NCBI GenBank assembly: GCA_934317205.1
Contig: CAKREL010000005.1
Coordinates: 1 to 47,333 of the forward strand
DNA: 47,333 bases
Reading direction: 5' to 3'
DNA from: an uncultured Eubacterium sp.
GTDB lineage: Bacteria > Bacillota > Clostridia > Lachnospirales > Lachnospiraceae
The first letter of the stretch is position 1. The number at the start of each line of letters is the position of its first letter. Positions 8,668 to 17,312 of this stretch are shown one piece after another. Under the pieces are notes generated by a model, which saw only the letters and a program-made list of their open reading frames with translations, was not told the origin of the DNA and searched no databases. The position numbers were made by a program, and so were the translations under genes.

Positions 8668-9606
8668 ATGGCAGAAATATCGTTGATCGTTCCATGTTAT
8701 AATGAGGAGCAGAATGTTCAGGCTTTTTATGAACGTTGTCTGGAAGTGTTTGCTTCGCAGGAAATGGAAGTTGTGTTTGTAAACGACGGAAGTAAAGATG
8801 GAACGTATCAGAAACTGAAGAAATTAAATGAGGCAAATAATAATGTAACAGTTGTTCATTTTTCCAGAAATTTTGGAAAAGAATCTGCAATTTATGCCGG
8901 ATTGCATTATGCAACCGGCAAGTATATTTCTATCATAGATGCAGATTTACAGCAGGATCCGGCTATTGTGCGGGACATGATGCAGATTCTGGATGAAAAG
9001 GAAAATATTGATGTAGTTGCAGCATATCAGGAGCAGAGGCATGAGGGAAAACTGCTGAAATGGTGCAAAAATCATTTTTATAGTTTAATGAACCGGCTCA
9101 GCGATGTAGATTTGCGGGAGAATGCCAGTGATTTTCGAACCTTTCGTGCAAGTGTCCAGAAAGCATTGCTGGATATGGATGAGTATTTCCGCTTTTCCAA
9201 AGGACTGTTTTCCTGGATTGGATTTGAGACAGAATATATTCCGTATGAGGCAGCAGAACGTTTTGCCGGAACGACAAAATGGAGTTTTACAAAGTTGATG
9301 CGCTATGCTATGGAAGGAATTGTTTCCTTTTCAACAAAACCGCTGCATCTGGCAACTTTTTCTGGCTCTATTGTTTCAGCAATCGCTGTGATTTATGGGA
9401 TTTTTATTATTTTAAAAACGCTGATTACCGGAATTGATGTACCGGGTTATGCAACGATCGTTGTACTGGTATTGTTTCTTGGCGGCGTACAGCTGTTGGT
9501 GCTTGGAATTTTGGGCGAGTATCTGGCAAAGACATATATTCAGGGAAAGCATCGTCCGATTTATATTGTGAAAACCGTGCTGGAGAAAAATGAGGTGAAA
9601 GAATGA
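8668..9606 (+). CDS. membrane family 2 glycosyltransferase, GtrB/DPM1-like
   Basis: This type makes a polyprenyl-phosphate-linked sugar, usually undecaprenyl-phosphate glucose, on the inner leaflet. The catalytic domain (1-220) shows LIVPCYNEEQNV, FVNDGSKDGT, FSRNFGKESA and IDADLQQDP. Two membrane helices follow at about 230-255 and 265-290, and the protein ends with YIQGKHRPIYIV, all as in GtrB. The GtrA-family protein at 13614 in the same operon is a natural partner that would flip the product. Together they imply side-chain glycosylation outside the cell. Length 312 residues is normal. Confidence 0.9.
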   Translation: MAEISLIVPCYNEEQNVQAFYERCLEVFASQEMEVVFVNDGSKDGTYQKLKKLNEANNNVTVVHFSRNFGKESAIYAGLHYATGKYISIIDADLQQDPAIVRDMMQILDEKENIDVVAAYQEQRHEGKLLKWCKNHFYSLMNRLSDVDLRENASDFRTFRASVQKALLDMDEYFRFSKGLFSWIGFETEYIPYEAAERFAGTTKWSFTKLMRYAMEGIVSFSTKPLHLATFSGSIVSAIAVIYGIFIILKTLITGIDVPGYATIVVLVLFLGGVQLLVLGILGEYLAKTYIQGKHRPIYIVKTVLEKNEVKE

Positions 9607-10997
9607 AAGAGAAACTGAATCAATCTATGGAGAAGATTACAAGCTTATTTAAATACTGTTATATTATCCATATTTTGCTTGCTTTTAATACATTGCTGGT
9701 GGACAAAGCAATCCTGAACGTGACATCAGTCATTGTGCTTGTACTGGGAGTAGTATGCATTTTGTATCGTTTTGTGCATATCAAAAATTATATCCGATAT
9801 CCGTTTGTAATATTGTATATTTTATTCCTGGTATTATTTGGCTTATCCTGCCTGTTTAACATTCATTATGGTGTGACTGAAAATGCAAAAATCTTTATGT
9901 GGATGACATTCCAGTTTGGATTATTGTATGCATTTGATCTGAAGAAAGACGAAGAAAAAGTAAGAAATGAGTTTCGGATTTCCATGTTTCTGATCATTGG
10001 AATCACATCTGTCATGAATCTGATCAGTATGATCATGATGTTTGTAAACTACTGCGGTTATTGTATCCTGGATGACGGAAGAAGCTTCCTGATCGGTGTG
10101 GCTTACTGGGGCAGACTGTATGGTATCCATACAGATCCGAACTATGGTTCCGTGCTGTCGGTTATTGCTCTGATAGCAGGTATTTATTTCTTCCTGAAAC
10201 TGAAAAAGACCTGGCTGCGTGTGCTGATGATCATTTCGGCAGCATTGCAGGCTATGTTTATCATATTTTCTGCGTCCAGAACCGGTCTGGTAGCTACCTG
10301 CGTCTGCATGCTGCTGTTCTGGTTTATGTATTCCTTACATAAGAAGAAAAAAATCATCCGCGCATGCATTGTTGCTGTTGTGGCAGTGGTCGTTGTGCTC
10401 GGTGTAAACAAAGGTGTGGTTGTCGGTTACAACTATACAGTTACGCAGATTTCCAAACTTCAGGAAGAACACAAAAAACCAGATAAAAAAGATGAAGAGA
10501 AGAAGGATGAAATGGTCAAACTTGGCCGGAAAGAAGAGTTAGAAGGCGATGTCAGCAACCGTCGTTTTGATCTCTGGAAAAATGCCGTTGATATGACAAA
10601 GACCAGTCCGGTAGTAGGAGTTTCCTTCGGTAACTTTATTCCTTATGCAGAAGAAAATCTTCCGGATTGTTATATGATCTCCAATGATTTTGCCACATTC
10701 AACGCATTCCATAATATGTTTATGGATCTGATCGCATCCCAGGGTATCATTGGTTTCATTGTGTTTATTGGCATCATGCTTTCCTCATTATGGTATCTGC
10801 TGAAGCATTACAAGACGATTCCGGAGGCAGATAAACCGGTTTGTGCATTCCTGTTCAGTGCCTGCGCAGCAATGCTGGTATCCAGTCTCTTTGTATCTGA
10901 AATTTTATATGTAAACAATCAGGTAACAGTTCTGTTCTGGACATTATGGGGATTTCTGATTTATTTTGTAAAAAAAGGTGAGCAGCAAAAAGGATAA
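9603..10997 (+). CDS. O-antigen polymerase/ligase-like membrane protein (Wzy candidate)
   Basis: A protein of 464 residues with about 12 predicted membrane segments and one large outer loop (about 295-345) between late helices, the plan of Wzy polymerases and WaaL-like ligases. The loop is lysine- and glutamate-rich (KKPDKKDEEKKDE) and is followed by NRRFDLWKNAVDMTKTSPVVGVSFGNF and later HNMFMDLIASQGI, both typical of the Wzy_C region. It probably joins repeat units on the outer face. Its ATG overlaps the previous stop (ATGA). Wzy proteins are poorly conserved, so the call rests on topology, motifs and position next to Wzx. Confidence 0.82.
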   Translation: MKEKLNQSMEKITSLFKYCYIIHILLAFNTLLVDKAILNVTSVIVLVLGVVCILYRFVHIKNYIRYPFVILYILFLVLFGLSCLFNIHYGVTENAKIFMWMTFQFGLLYAFDLKKDEEKVRNEFRISMFLIIGITSVMNLISMIMMFVNYCGYCILDDGRSFLIGVAYWGRLYGIHTDPNYGSVLSVIALIAGIYFFLKLKKTWLRVLMIISAALQAMFIIFSASRTGLVATCVCMLLFWFMYSLHKKKKIIRACIVAVVAVVVVLGVNKGVVVGYNYTVTQISKLQEEHKKPDKKDEEKKDEMVKLGRKEELEGDVSNRRFDLWKNAVDMTKTSPVVGVSFGNFIPYAEENLPDCYMISNDFATFNAFHNMFMDLIASQGIIGFIVFIGIMLSSLWYLLKHYKTIPEADKPVCAFLFSACAAMLVSSLFVSEILYVNNQVTVLFWTLWGFLIYFVKKGEQQKG

Positions 10998-11003
10998 AAA
11001 TAT

Positions 11004-12542
11004 ATGGAAAATAATCGTACTGCGAAAGCAATTAAAAATGTAAAAATATCCATTCTGACCTATATCGTGATCATTATCCTGCAGTTTGCGAACAGATCTA
11101 TTTTTGTAGGGCTGTTATCAGATGAGTATCTGGGCTTAAACGGTCTGTTTTCCAATGTACTGCAGTTTCTGGCACTGGCAGAACTGGGAATCGGCAGTGC
11201 GATGTCCTATGCACTGTACCGGCCGTTAAATGACAATGATGTACCACTTCTGAAAAGCTACATGAAGTTTTATCAGAAAGCATATTTTATCATCGGTATT
11301 GTCGTGCTGGTTATGGGACTTGCACTGACACCGTTTTTATCATTTTTTATCAAAGATATGCCGGAAAATATGCCGCTGCTTCCGGTTTATTATATTTTGT
11401 ATGTGGTGAACTCAGCGGCATCTTATTTTTATACTTACAAACGAACCATTCTGGTGTGCGATCAGAAGCAGTACATTTCTTCGATCACAACCAGTCTGAA
11501 AACGATTCTTACAGCTGTGCTTCAGATTGTTGTGTTGCTGATCACACATAACTTCCTGTTCTATCTGGTCGTTATGATCGTCTGTACCGTAGCAGAAAAT
11601 ATCGTCATCAGCCGGATTGCAGACCGACAGTACCCGTTTCTGCGGGAAAAAGAAGTGGAGCCGCTGGCAAAGGACCGAGTACATGATCTGACAAAAAATG
11701 TGTCAGCCATGTTCCTTCATAAAATCGGAACAGTTATCGTTACATCTACGGACAACCTGATTATTTCAAAGTTTGTCAGCCTGTCCATGAGTGGACTGTA
11801 TTCTAACTATACAATGGTTACAAATGCATTGAACAGCCTGTTGAATCAGGTATTTACTTCTGTGACAGCCAGTGTCGGAAATCTGGTGGCGAACGATGAT
11901 CCGGAGCATGATGAATCAGTATTGAAAAATGTACTGTTTGCCAACTTCTGGATCTACAGTTTCTGCTCTGTCTGCCTGTTCTGTCTGTTTGAACCATTTA
12001 TTCAACTCTGGCTGGGGAACCGGTATGAGATGGGATTGCCAACGGTTGCTGTGATCGTAGCGGTATTTTATCTGACCGGTGTCAGAAAAACGGTTCTGAC
12101 CTTCCGTGATGCAGCCGGGATTTTCTGGTACGATAGATATAAATCTCTGGTGGAAGCCGGAGTAAACCTGGCTTGTTCCATACCACTGGCGATACGTTTT
12201 GGGGTTGTTGGTACACTGGTTGGAACAGTGATCAGTACGATCGGTGTATCTTTCTGGGTAGAGGCAAGAGTGCTTTATAAGCATCATTTTCATAAATCCC
12301 GTCTGGGATATTATGCAAAGCAGACACTATATGCTGCTATTACCGTATTATGCGCAGGAGTGACTTATAAAGTGACTACACTGATTGGCTTTACCGGAAT
12401 TTTTGGATTGTTGGTAAAAGCAGTGATCTGTCTGGTCGTACCAAATCTTATGATCGTTATTATGTTTTGTTGGACAGCTCCGATGAAATATTTTATGGGC
12501 TTAGGGAAAAAGGCGGTTATGAAATATGCAAAAAGAAAATAA
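11004..12542 (+). CDS. polysaccharide flippase (Wzx/MOP family)
   Basis: It would carry the lipid-linked repeat unit across the membrane. The 512 residues give about 14 membrane segments, the MOP-superfamily plan, beginning with a KNVKISILTYIVIIILQF helix. SDEYLGLNGLFSNVLQFLALAELGIGSAM is a variant of the Wzx first loop. STDNLIISKF at the start of the second half is also typical. It begins 6 nt after wzy and overlaps the next gene by 17 nt. Confidence 0.9.
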   Translation: MENNRTAKAIKNVKISILTYIVIIILQFANRSIFVGLLSDEYLGLNGLFSNVLQFLALAELGIGSAMSYALYRPLNDNDVPLLKSYMKFYQKAYFIIGIVVLVMGLALTPFLSFFIKDMPENMPLLPVYYILYVVNSAASYFYTYKRTILVCDQKQYISSITTSLKTILTAVLQIVVLLITHNFLFYLVVMIVCTVAENIVISRIADRQYPFLREKEVEPLAKDRVHDLTKNVSAMFLHKIGTVIVTSTDNLIISKFVSLSMSGLYSNYTMVTNALNSLLNQVFTSVTASVGNLVANDDPEHDESVLKNVLFANFWIYSFCSVCLFCLFEPFIQLWLGNRYEMGLPTVAVIVAVFYLTGVRKTVLTFRDAAGIFWYDRYKSLVEAGVNLACSIPLAIRFGVVGTLVGTVISTIGVSFWVEARVLYKHHFHKSRLGYYAKQTLYAAITVLCAGVTYKVTTLIGFTGIFGLLVKAVICLVVPNLMIVIMFCWTAPMKYFMGLGKKAVMKYAKRK

Positions 12543-13566
12543 TAAACTGGGTTATATCTCTTTCATGAGTGTGGTTTCCTGTGTTGCAGTTGTTATGCTG
12601 CATACAAACGGCTGTTTCTGGCTGTTTGAACCGGAATCAACATATTGGGCCAGTGCAAATGTCATTGAAAGTACATTATATTTTGCAGTACCGATCTTCT
12701 TTATGATACCGGGGGTGACGCTTCTGGATTACCGGAAACGTTATGATACAAAAACTTTTTTTAAAAAACGTGCGAATAAGACGCTTATTCCATTTCTGAT
12801 ATGGAGTGTGATCGGTTTACTGGTGTTGTCTCCTTTCAAAGAAGAGCTTTCACTGAAAGGTATGACAGTAAAACGATTTATCGATCTCGTATTTAATTGC
12901 AAGATTCTTAGTATTTACTGGTTTTTTATTGCACTGTTTGCACTTTATATGTGTATCCCGGTGCTTTCTGCCATTCCGGAGGAAAAGCGAAAAGAGGTTT
13001 ATACTTATCTGGTGATTGTATCTCTGCTTTTTAATACAGCATTGCCGTTTGTCTTTGGACTTGCAGATATCAGTTATAACATTCAGATCTACGTTGCGGT
13101 TGGAACCGGCTATGTGGATTATCTGTGTGCGGGATATTTACTGAGTCATTATGAACTTTCTAAAAAGAAACAATATATGGTCTACCTGGCAGGAATTGCA
13201 GGATTGCTGGCACATATCATCGGAACTTATGTATGCTCGATCCGTGCCGGAGAAATTTCTGCATTGTATAAAGGATATACGAATCTGCCGTGTTTCCTGT
13301 ACTCTATGGCAATTTTTCTGTTCTTCAAAAATATAGGACAGAAGATTCCTGACAAAGCAATGCGGATCATAAAAACATTGAGTAATTATACGTTTGGCGT
13401 TTATCTGATGCACTGGTATTTTATGGAATTCATTATGAATGTATTTAAAGCAGATATTTATGGTTTTGGCTTTCGAATCGGAGCAGCGTTTTTAATTGCA
13501 GCTATCTGCATGGGTATTACAGCTGTGGCACAGAAGATACCGATACTGAAGCGGATTTTGCCCTAG
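12526..13566 (+). CDS. membrane acyltransferase, acyltransferase-3 family (WecH/OafA-like)
   Basis: An integral membrane enzyme of 346 residues with about ten helices that O-acetylates or otherwise acylates the polysaccharide. YISFMSVVSCVAVVMLHTNG at the N-terminus holds the conserved His of this family, and RANKTLIPFLIWS carries the conserved Arg region. Near the end, SNYTFGVYLMHWYFMEF matches the family signature. It starts inside the wzx 3' end. With the hexapeptide enzyme at 8116 it suggests a polymer with more than one acyl modification. Confidence 0.88.
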   Translation: MQKENNKLGYISFMSVVSCVAVVMLHTNGCFWLFEPESTYWASANVIESTLYFAVPIFFMIPGVTLLDYRKRYDTKTFFKKRANKTLIPFLIWSVIGLLVLSPFKEELSLKGMTVKRFIDLVFNCKILSIYWFFIALFALYMCIPVLSAIPEEKRKEVYTYLVIVSLLFNTALPFVFGLADISYNIQIYVAVGTGYVDYLCAGYLLSHYELSKKKQYMVYLAGIAGLLAHIIGTYVCSIRAGEISALYKGYTNLPCFLYSMAIFLFFKNIGQKIPDKAMRIIKTLSNYTFGVYLMHWYFMEFIMNVFKADIYGFGFRIGAAFLIAAICMGITAVAQKIPILKRILP

Positions 13567-13613
13567 TGAGAAAGGGGCAGAGTATTTGGAAAGAAGAGGC
13601 AACAGAGAGAAAA

Positions 13614-14090
13614 ATGGAAGAAAATAAAAAAGATATATTTGACCGGCTGATGCATCTTCCGGGTCTGCGTATTTTTGAACCATTTTATCAGAAGCATAAA
13701 GAAGTACTGCTTTATCTGCTGTTTGGCGGGTTGACAACCGTTGTCAGCATCGGAAGCTATGCATGGTTTAATGTAAAGCTTGGGATAAATGAGCTGATTG
13801 CAAATATTATTTCATGGATTTTTGCGGTTCTGTTTGCATATGTGACAAATAAAATCTGGGTATTTCAGTCCCGGAGTCTGAGATTGCATGAACTGGCAGC
13901 GGAAATCTGCAAATTTTTTGGTGGGCGTTTGTTTACCTTATTAGTAGAAGAGGTAATATTGTTTGTGTTTATTACATTGTTACATGGAAACAGTGTGCTG
14001 GTAAAAGTTGCAGCCCAGGTTGTGATTGTTATACTAAATTATATTATCAGTAAGTTGTTTGTGTTTCGGGAGAAAAAGGAGAAGAAGTAA
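13614..14090 (+). CDS. GtrA family membrane protein
   Basis: A 158-residue protein with four membrane helices (starting VLLYLLFGGLTTVVSIGSYA and ending VVIVILNYIISKLFVF), as in GtrA proteins that flip undecaprenyl-phosphate-linked sugars. The motif YVTNKIWVFQS is typical. It pairs functionally with the GtrB-like enzyme at 8668. I prefer the ATG at 13614 over the GTG at 13566 because the latter adds a charged stretch not expected in this family; the ribosome binding site GAGAG is weak. The next gene follows after one base. Confidence 0.88.
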   Translation: MEENKKDIFDRLMHLPGLRIFEPFYQKHKEVLLYLLFGGLTTVVSIGSYAWFNVKLGINELIANIISWIFAVLFAYVTNKIWVFQSRSLRLHELAAEICKFFGGRLFTLLVEEVILFVFITLLHGNSVLVKVAAQVVIVILNYIISKLFVFREKKEKK

Positions 14091-14091
14091 T

Positions 14092-14901
14092 ATGGTATCA
14101 ATTATCATACCTGCTTACAATGCGGAAAAATCGATCAAACGGTGTCTGGATTCTCTTTTAGGACAGACGTATTCTGATATTCGTCTGATCGTGGTAGATG
14201 ATGGTTCCTCAGATGCAACAGCGGAAATCTGTGATGCGTATGCGGCACAGGATGGACGCGTTCAGGTGATTCATGCCAAAAACGGAGGAGTTTCACGGGC
14301 GAGAAATCTGGGCATTGAGCAAGTGAATGAAGGATATGTCATGTTTGTGGACAGTGATGATTATGTGACTTCAGATTATGTGGAAGCGCATGTACGCCGA
14401 ATGGAAGAAGATCATGCAGAGTGGGTGGTTTCCGGATTTTATTACTGTTATCCGGATCATGTGCAGCAGAACCAGATACCGGAAAATTGTGTGGGTGTAT
14501 TTGATAAAGCACATTACAAAGATGTATTCATTCCACTGTATGAGAGAGAATTTTTGAATGTACCATGGAACAAGATGTACCGCCGGGAGCTGATCACAGA
14601 AAAATTCCCGGAGGATATGTCGCTTGGAGAGGATATTCAATTTAATATGGCATATCTTCGGAATGTAAAAACTATCGGATGTATATCCGAGTGCTGTTAT
14701 TATTATATTCTGGATCCATCATCGCTGGGACATAAGGCAAAGTCTGAAAATCTGAAACACATAAAAGCAAATTATGAAGATCTCATAGATATTTGCAATA
14801 CATTTGGCATCAAGGATACCAGTGCAGTGCGTCGACAATATAAGCGTAATCGAAAGGGTCAGATCAAAGGACTGATCAAACAGAAAATCTTACACAGGTA
14901 A
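14092..14901 (+). CDS. family 2 glycosyltransferase
   Basis: The last gene of the polysaccharide operon, 269 residues. It shows VSIIIPAYNAEKSIKRCL, VVDDGSSDAT, NGGVSRARN and FVDSDD, the GT-A nucleotide- and metal-binding motifs, followed by a variable C-terminal half with a conserved LGEDIQFN. AAAAAGGAG nine or so bases upstream selects the ATG at 14092 right after the gtrA stop. Its stop codon lies within the 5' arm of the terminator hairpin. The sugar and acceptor are unknown. Confidence 0.9.
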   Translation: MVSIIIPAYNAEKSIKRCLDSLLGQTYSDIRLIVVDDGSSDATAEICDAYAAQDGRVQVIHAKNGGVSRARNLGIEQVNEGYVMFVDSDDYVTSDYVEAHVRRMEEDHAEWVVSGFYYCYPDHVQQNQIPENCVGVFDKAHYKDVFIPLYEREFLNVPWNKMYRRELITEKFPEDMSLGEDIQFNMAYLRNVKTIGCISECCYYYILDPSSLGHKAKSENLKHIKANYEDLIDICNTFGIKDTSAVRRQYKRNRKGQIKGLIKQKILHR

Positions 14902-14927
14902 CGGAATATTTCCGTTACCTGTTTTTT
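14895..14927 (+). terminator. terminator of the polysaccharide operon
   Basis: A perfect 12-bp stem (14895-14906 with 14910-14921), loop TAT, then TTTTTT. The last stop codon (14899-14901) sits inside the stem. Confidence 0.92.
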
Positions 14928-14944
14928 ATAGTACATTTTCTTGT

Positions 14945-14973
14945 TTGACATCTTACAAATAAGATGCTATAAT
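14945..14973 (+). promoter_or_regulatory. full-consensus sigma-A promoter
   Basis: TTGACA (14945-14950), a 17-nt spacer and TATAAT (14968-14973), both hexamers perfect. It drives the FUSC-like gene at 15042. Confidence 0.85.
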
Positions 14974-15041
14974 TCCTCCCCGATATATGAAAACAAATAG
15001 ATAATGATTTCGGATAAATAATGAAAAAGGAGCTGGAATAT

Positions 15042-16103
15042 ATGACATTCTATCAGGAATTGCAGTTGAATCAGGCCGGATCAAAAGCACTGATCCGAAG
15101 TTGTACAGATAAAAAAGAAAAAATGCGGCATATCGCAATTTATTTATTTAAAATCTTTATAACGATGGTATTTTGTATGGTCGTCGTTATTGGATTCAGT
15201 AAAATATTCGGTAACGATAACAGTATTGTAGGTGTAGTAGTATTGCTTTGCGTTATGGCATTTCGATTTGCTGATTTTGGTATCCGTACATCGCATGCTA
15301 TGGGTACGTTGGCAATTATGTTTGCTATTCTGACTTTTGGACCGCGTTTGGCCAATGCCGGAGGATTGGCACAGGAATTTCTGGTAAACACAGTATGCAT
15401 TCTTATCTTGATGGTGCTTGGCTGCCACAATGTGGTAATGTTTAACCATTCCACATTATTGCTGAGTTATCTGCTCTTATATGGTTATGATGTGACAGGA
15501 GAATTGTATACACAGCGATTGATCGCTATGGGAATCGGAGCAGCTGCAACATTGATCGTATACTATCGGAATCATCACAAAAAAGTATATAAAAGAAGTT
15601 TGAAAGATATTTTTCTGGAATTTGATGTGCATTCACTGCGCACGAGATGGCAGATCACCATGGTGCTTGGCGTGACAACGGCAATGCTGATTGCAGGTTT
15701 GCTGCACATTCCGCGCCGGATGTGGATTGGAATTGCGGCTATGTCCATTTTGGTGCCATTCCACGAAGATGCAAAACAGCGTGCAAAAGCCAGAGTACCT
15801 GGTAATATTGTCGGTTGTTTTATATTTCTGGCATTGTACTATTTTCTGCCGCCGTCTATTTACAATTATGTCGGTGTCATCGGAGGAATCGGTGTGGGAC
15901 TTTCCGCAACGTATGGCTGTCAGGCAATTTTCAATACTTTTGGAGCATTGTCGATTGCGGTTGGAATCCTTGGGCTTCCGGGGGCAATATTTTTCCGAAT
16001 TTTCAATAACTTTTTCGGGGCCATTTATGGTGTGCTTTTCGAACATGGCTTCGGACGGGTGCTGGATCGGGTTTCAGTGGCTTCCCGGGAAACTTCGGTT
16101 TAA
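15042..16103 (+). CDS. FUSC / aromatic acid exporter-like membrane protein
   Basis: A 353-residue membrane protein with two similar halves, each with about five to six helices. The second half (RTRWQITMVLGVTTAMLIAGLLHIPRRMW ... AAMSILVPFHEDAKQRAKARVPGN broken by loops) resembles the FUSC/ArAE efflux domain, including R-x2-G-x2-[IV]-G before a helix. Unlike YccS or AaeB it lacks a large soluble domain. Such proteins are thought to export organic or aromatic acids; here that is an inference. The ATG at 15042 has AAGGAG at proper spacing, while the ATG at 15021 has none. It is a single-gene unit behind a perfect promoter. Confidence 0.7.
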   Translation: MTFYQELQLNQAGSKALIRSCTDKKEKMRHIAIYLFKIFITMVFCMVVVIGFSKIFGNDNSIVGVVVLLCVMAFRFADFGIRTSHAMGTLAIMFAILTFGPRLANAGGLAQEFLVNTVCILILMVLGCHNVVMFNHSTLLLSYLLLYGYDVTGELYTQRLIAMGIGAAATLIVYYRNHHKKVYKRSLKDIFLEFDVHSLRTRWQITMVLGVTTAMLIAGLLHIPRRMWIGIAAMSILVPFHEDAKQRAKARVPGNIVGCFIFLALYYFLPPSIYNYVGVIGGIGVGLSATYGCQAIFNTFGALSIAVGILGLPGAIFFRIFNNFFGAIYGVLFEHGFGRVLDRVSVASRETSV

Positions 16104-16115
16104 GAGAGGGGATAT

Positions 16116-16301
16116 TTAAAGCGAAATCGGAGAATCTTTCTGCGACAGCTAGACGTTCACTACCCTCGTTTTGCTTCGGTTTTATCGCGCTCGTTCCCAA
16201 CTCCTATAAAAGCTGGTCGTTTCCCACTCGCGCAAAACTCGCAAAACTCAGTCGTTTACTTAATCGCTTGCCGCAGAAAGATTCTCCGATTTCGCCATTT
16301 A
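16116..16301. repeat. long-armed palindromic intergenic element L1
   Basis: Perfect 23-bp inverted arms (16122-16144 with 16272-16294), extended imperfectly on the outside, flank about 127 nt rich in pyrimidines. On the minus strand the inner borders read GGCAAGCGATT and CTAGCTGTCG. These equal the apex borders of the short elements at 16385, 21421 and 24069, so L1 looks like the same element with extra DNA in its apex. It begins 12 nt after the stop of the FUSC-like gene. No gene is seen in it. Confidence 0.75.
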
Positions 16302-16384
16302 AGTTATCATTATTTTCCGTTAGTTTACTTAGTTGAAAATATGTGTGGCACAACATAAGGGTAAACAGTGAGGTTTAATTTCAT

Positions 16385-16466
16385 AACGTAGAGAAGAAGG
16401 GGCTCTGGTTATTTTTCTCGGCAAGCGATTGTTAGCTGACGAGACAAATAACCAGAGTCCCTTTTT
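16385..16466 (+). repeat. terminator-like palindromic element S1
   Basis: AACGTA at the outer flank, an 18-bp stem (16397-16414 with 16446-16463), an inner TCTCG/CGAGA stem, the apex GCAAGCGATTGTTAGCTG and a closing CTTTTT. It belongs to a family with 21421-21501 and 24069-24150. It can terminate rightward transcription before the convergent gene at 16513-17187. With L1, it fills most of the 409-nt gap after 16103. Confidence 0.85.
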
Positions 16467-16512
16467 ATAACCCTATATACTATATACTAAAACACACAAT
16501 TACCCGGAACGA

Positions 16513-17187
16513 TTAACGATGAGCTGTCCGGAACGTCACGAAGCGGAAGTGTCCGTCGAGTTTTTCACCAACGATTCCAATTACTTTTCCCATAGTGAAA
16601 GCTGCCAGTATTGTTCCGATGCCAAGACCTTTGATATGTCCGATTCCAATGAATGTGATCAGTGCTGTCGTTATCAGACAGATGACATCAAAGGAAATTT
16701 TTACTTTTGAGTATTTAAAGTTTTTGATGGCAGACAATTCTCGCGGGAAGAGATCTGTCGGAATGATCGGCAGTCCGCAGCGATTGGATAGTGCAATTCC
16801 AAGGCAGAGCAGCAGATAGCTGATCACAAAGTAAAGGATGCGCATTGGAATGTTGTAAGGTAACATACCAATCCAGCTTTTGTAAAAGTCCAGCATCATA
16901 CTGAATGCAAATCCTACAACAAAGCTCAGCAGATATTCCAGAACGAAACGCCTGCGCAAAAGCATCAGGGATGTGATCAGTATTGCCTGAAAGATGTATG
17001 TCCATGTTCCGAGAGAAAGGAATGGAAATACTTCGGAAAATGCGTAAGGTACACTTGAAATAGCAGAAATTCCAGAACCGGAATAGAGCATCAGTACTAC
17101 GCCGAAGCTGTTCATTACAATAACCAGAAGCAGGGCCAGTTCCCCGCGAAAAATATGTCTGTGTTCCAGTGAATATGTAGCGTCCAT
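16513..17187 (-). CDS. YitT/YczE-like integral membrane protein (DUF6198-type)
   Basis: A 224-residue protein with about five to six membrane helices, beginning LALLLVIVMNSFGVVLMLYSG and carrying SGISAISSVPYAF, a pattern of the YitT/YczE group. Later segments hold ALSNRCGLPIIPTDLFPREL and the glycine-rich GIGHIKGLGIGTILAAFTMGK, also typical. The function of the family is not established. The ATG at 17187 is placed seven bases after GAGAGG; the TTG at 17202 and ATG at 17193 are less well placed. It is convergent with the FUSC-like gene and downstream of the AraC-type regulator on the same strand. Confidence 0.75.
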   Translation of the reverse strand: MDATYSLEHRHIFRGELALLLVIVMNSFGVVLMLYSGSGISAISSVPYAFSEVFPFLSLGTWTYIFQAILITSLMLLRRRFVLEYLLSFVVGFAFSMMLDFYKSWIGMLPYNIPMRILYFVISYLLLCLGIALSNRCGLPIIPTDLFPRELSAIKNFKYSKVKISFDVICLITTALITFIGIGHIKGLGIGTILAAFTMGKVIGIVGEKLDGHFRFVTFRTAHR

Positions 17188-17312
17188 AATCATACCTCTC
17201 AATTTTTTTTATCTGTATAATCAACAGTGTTTGTCAACTTCACATCAACTGCACACAGAGTTTAGCACGAAAGAAAAATGTGTTCAAGTCTCCATTTGGT
17301 CACTGGGGCAAC

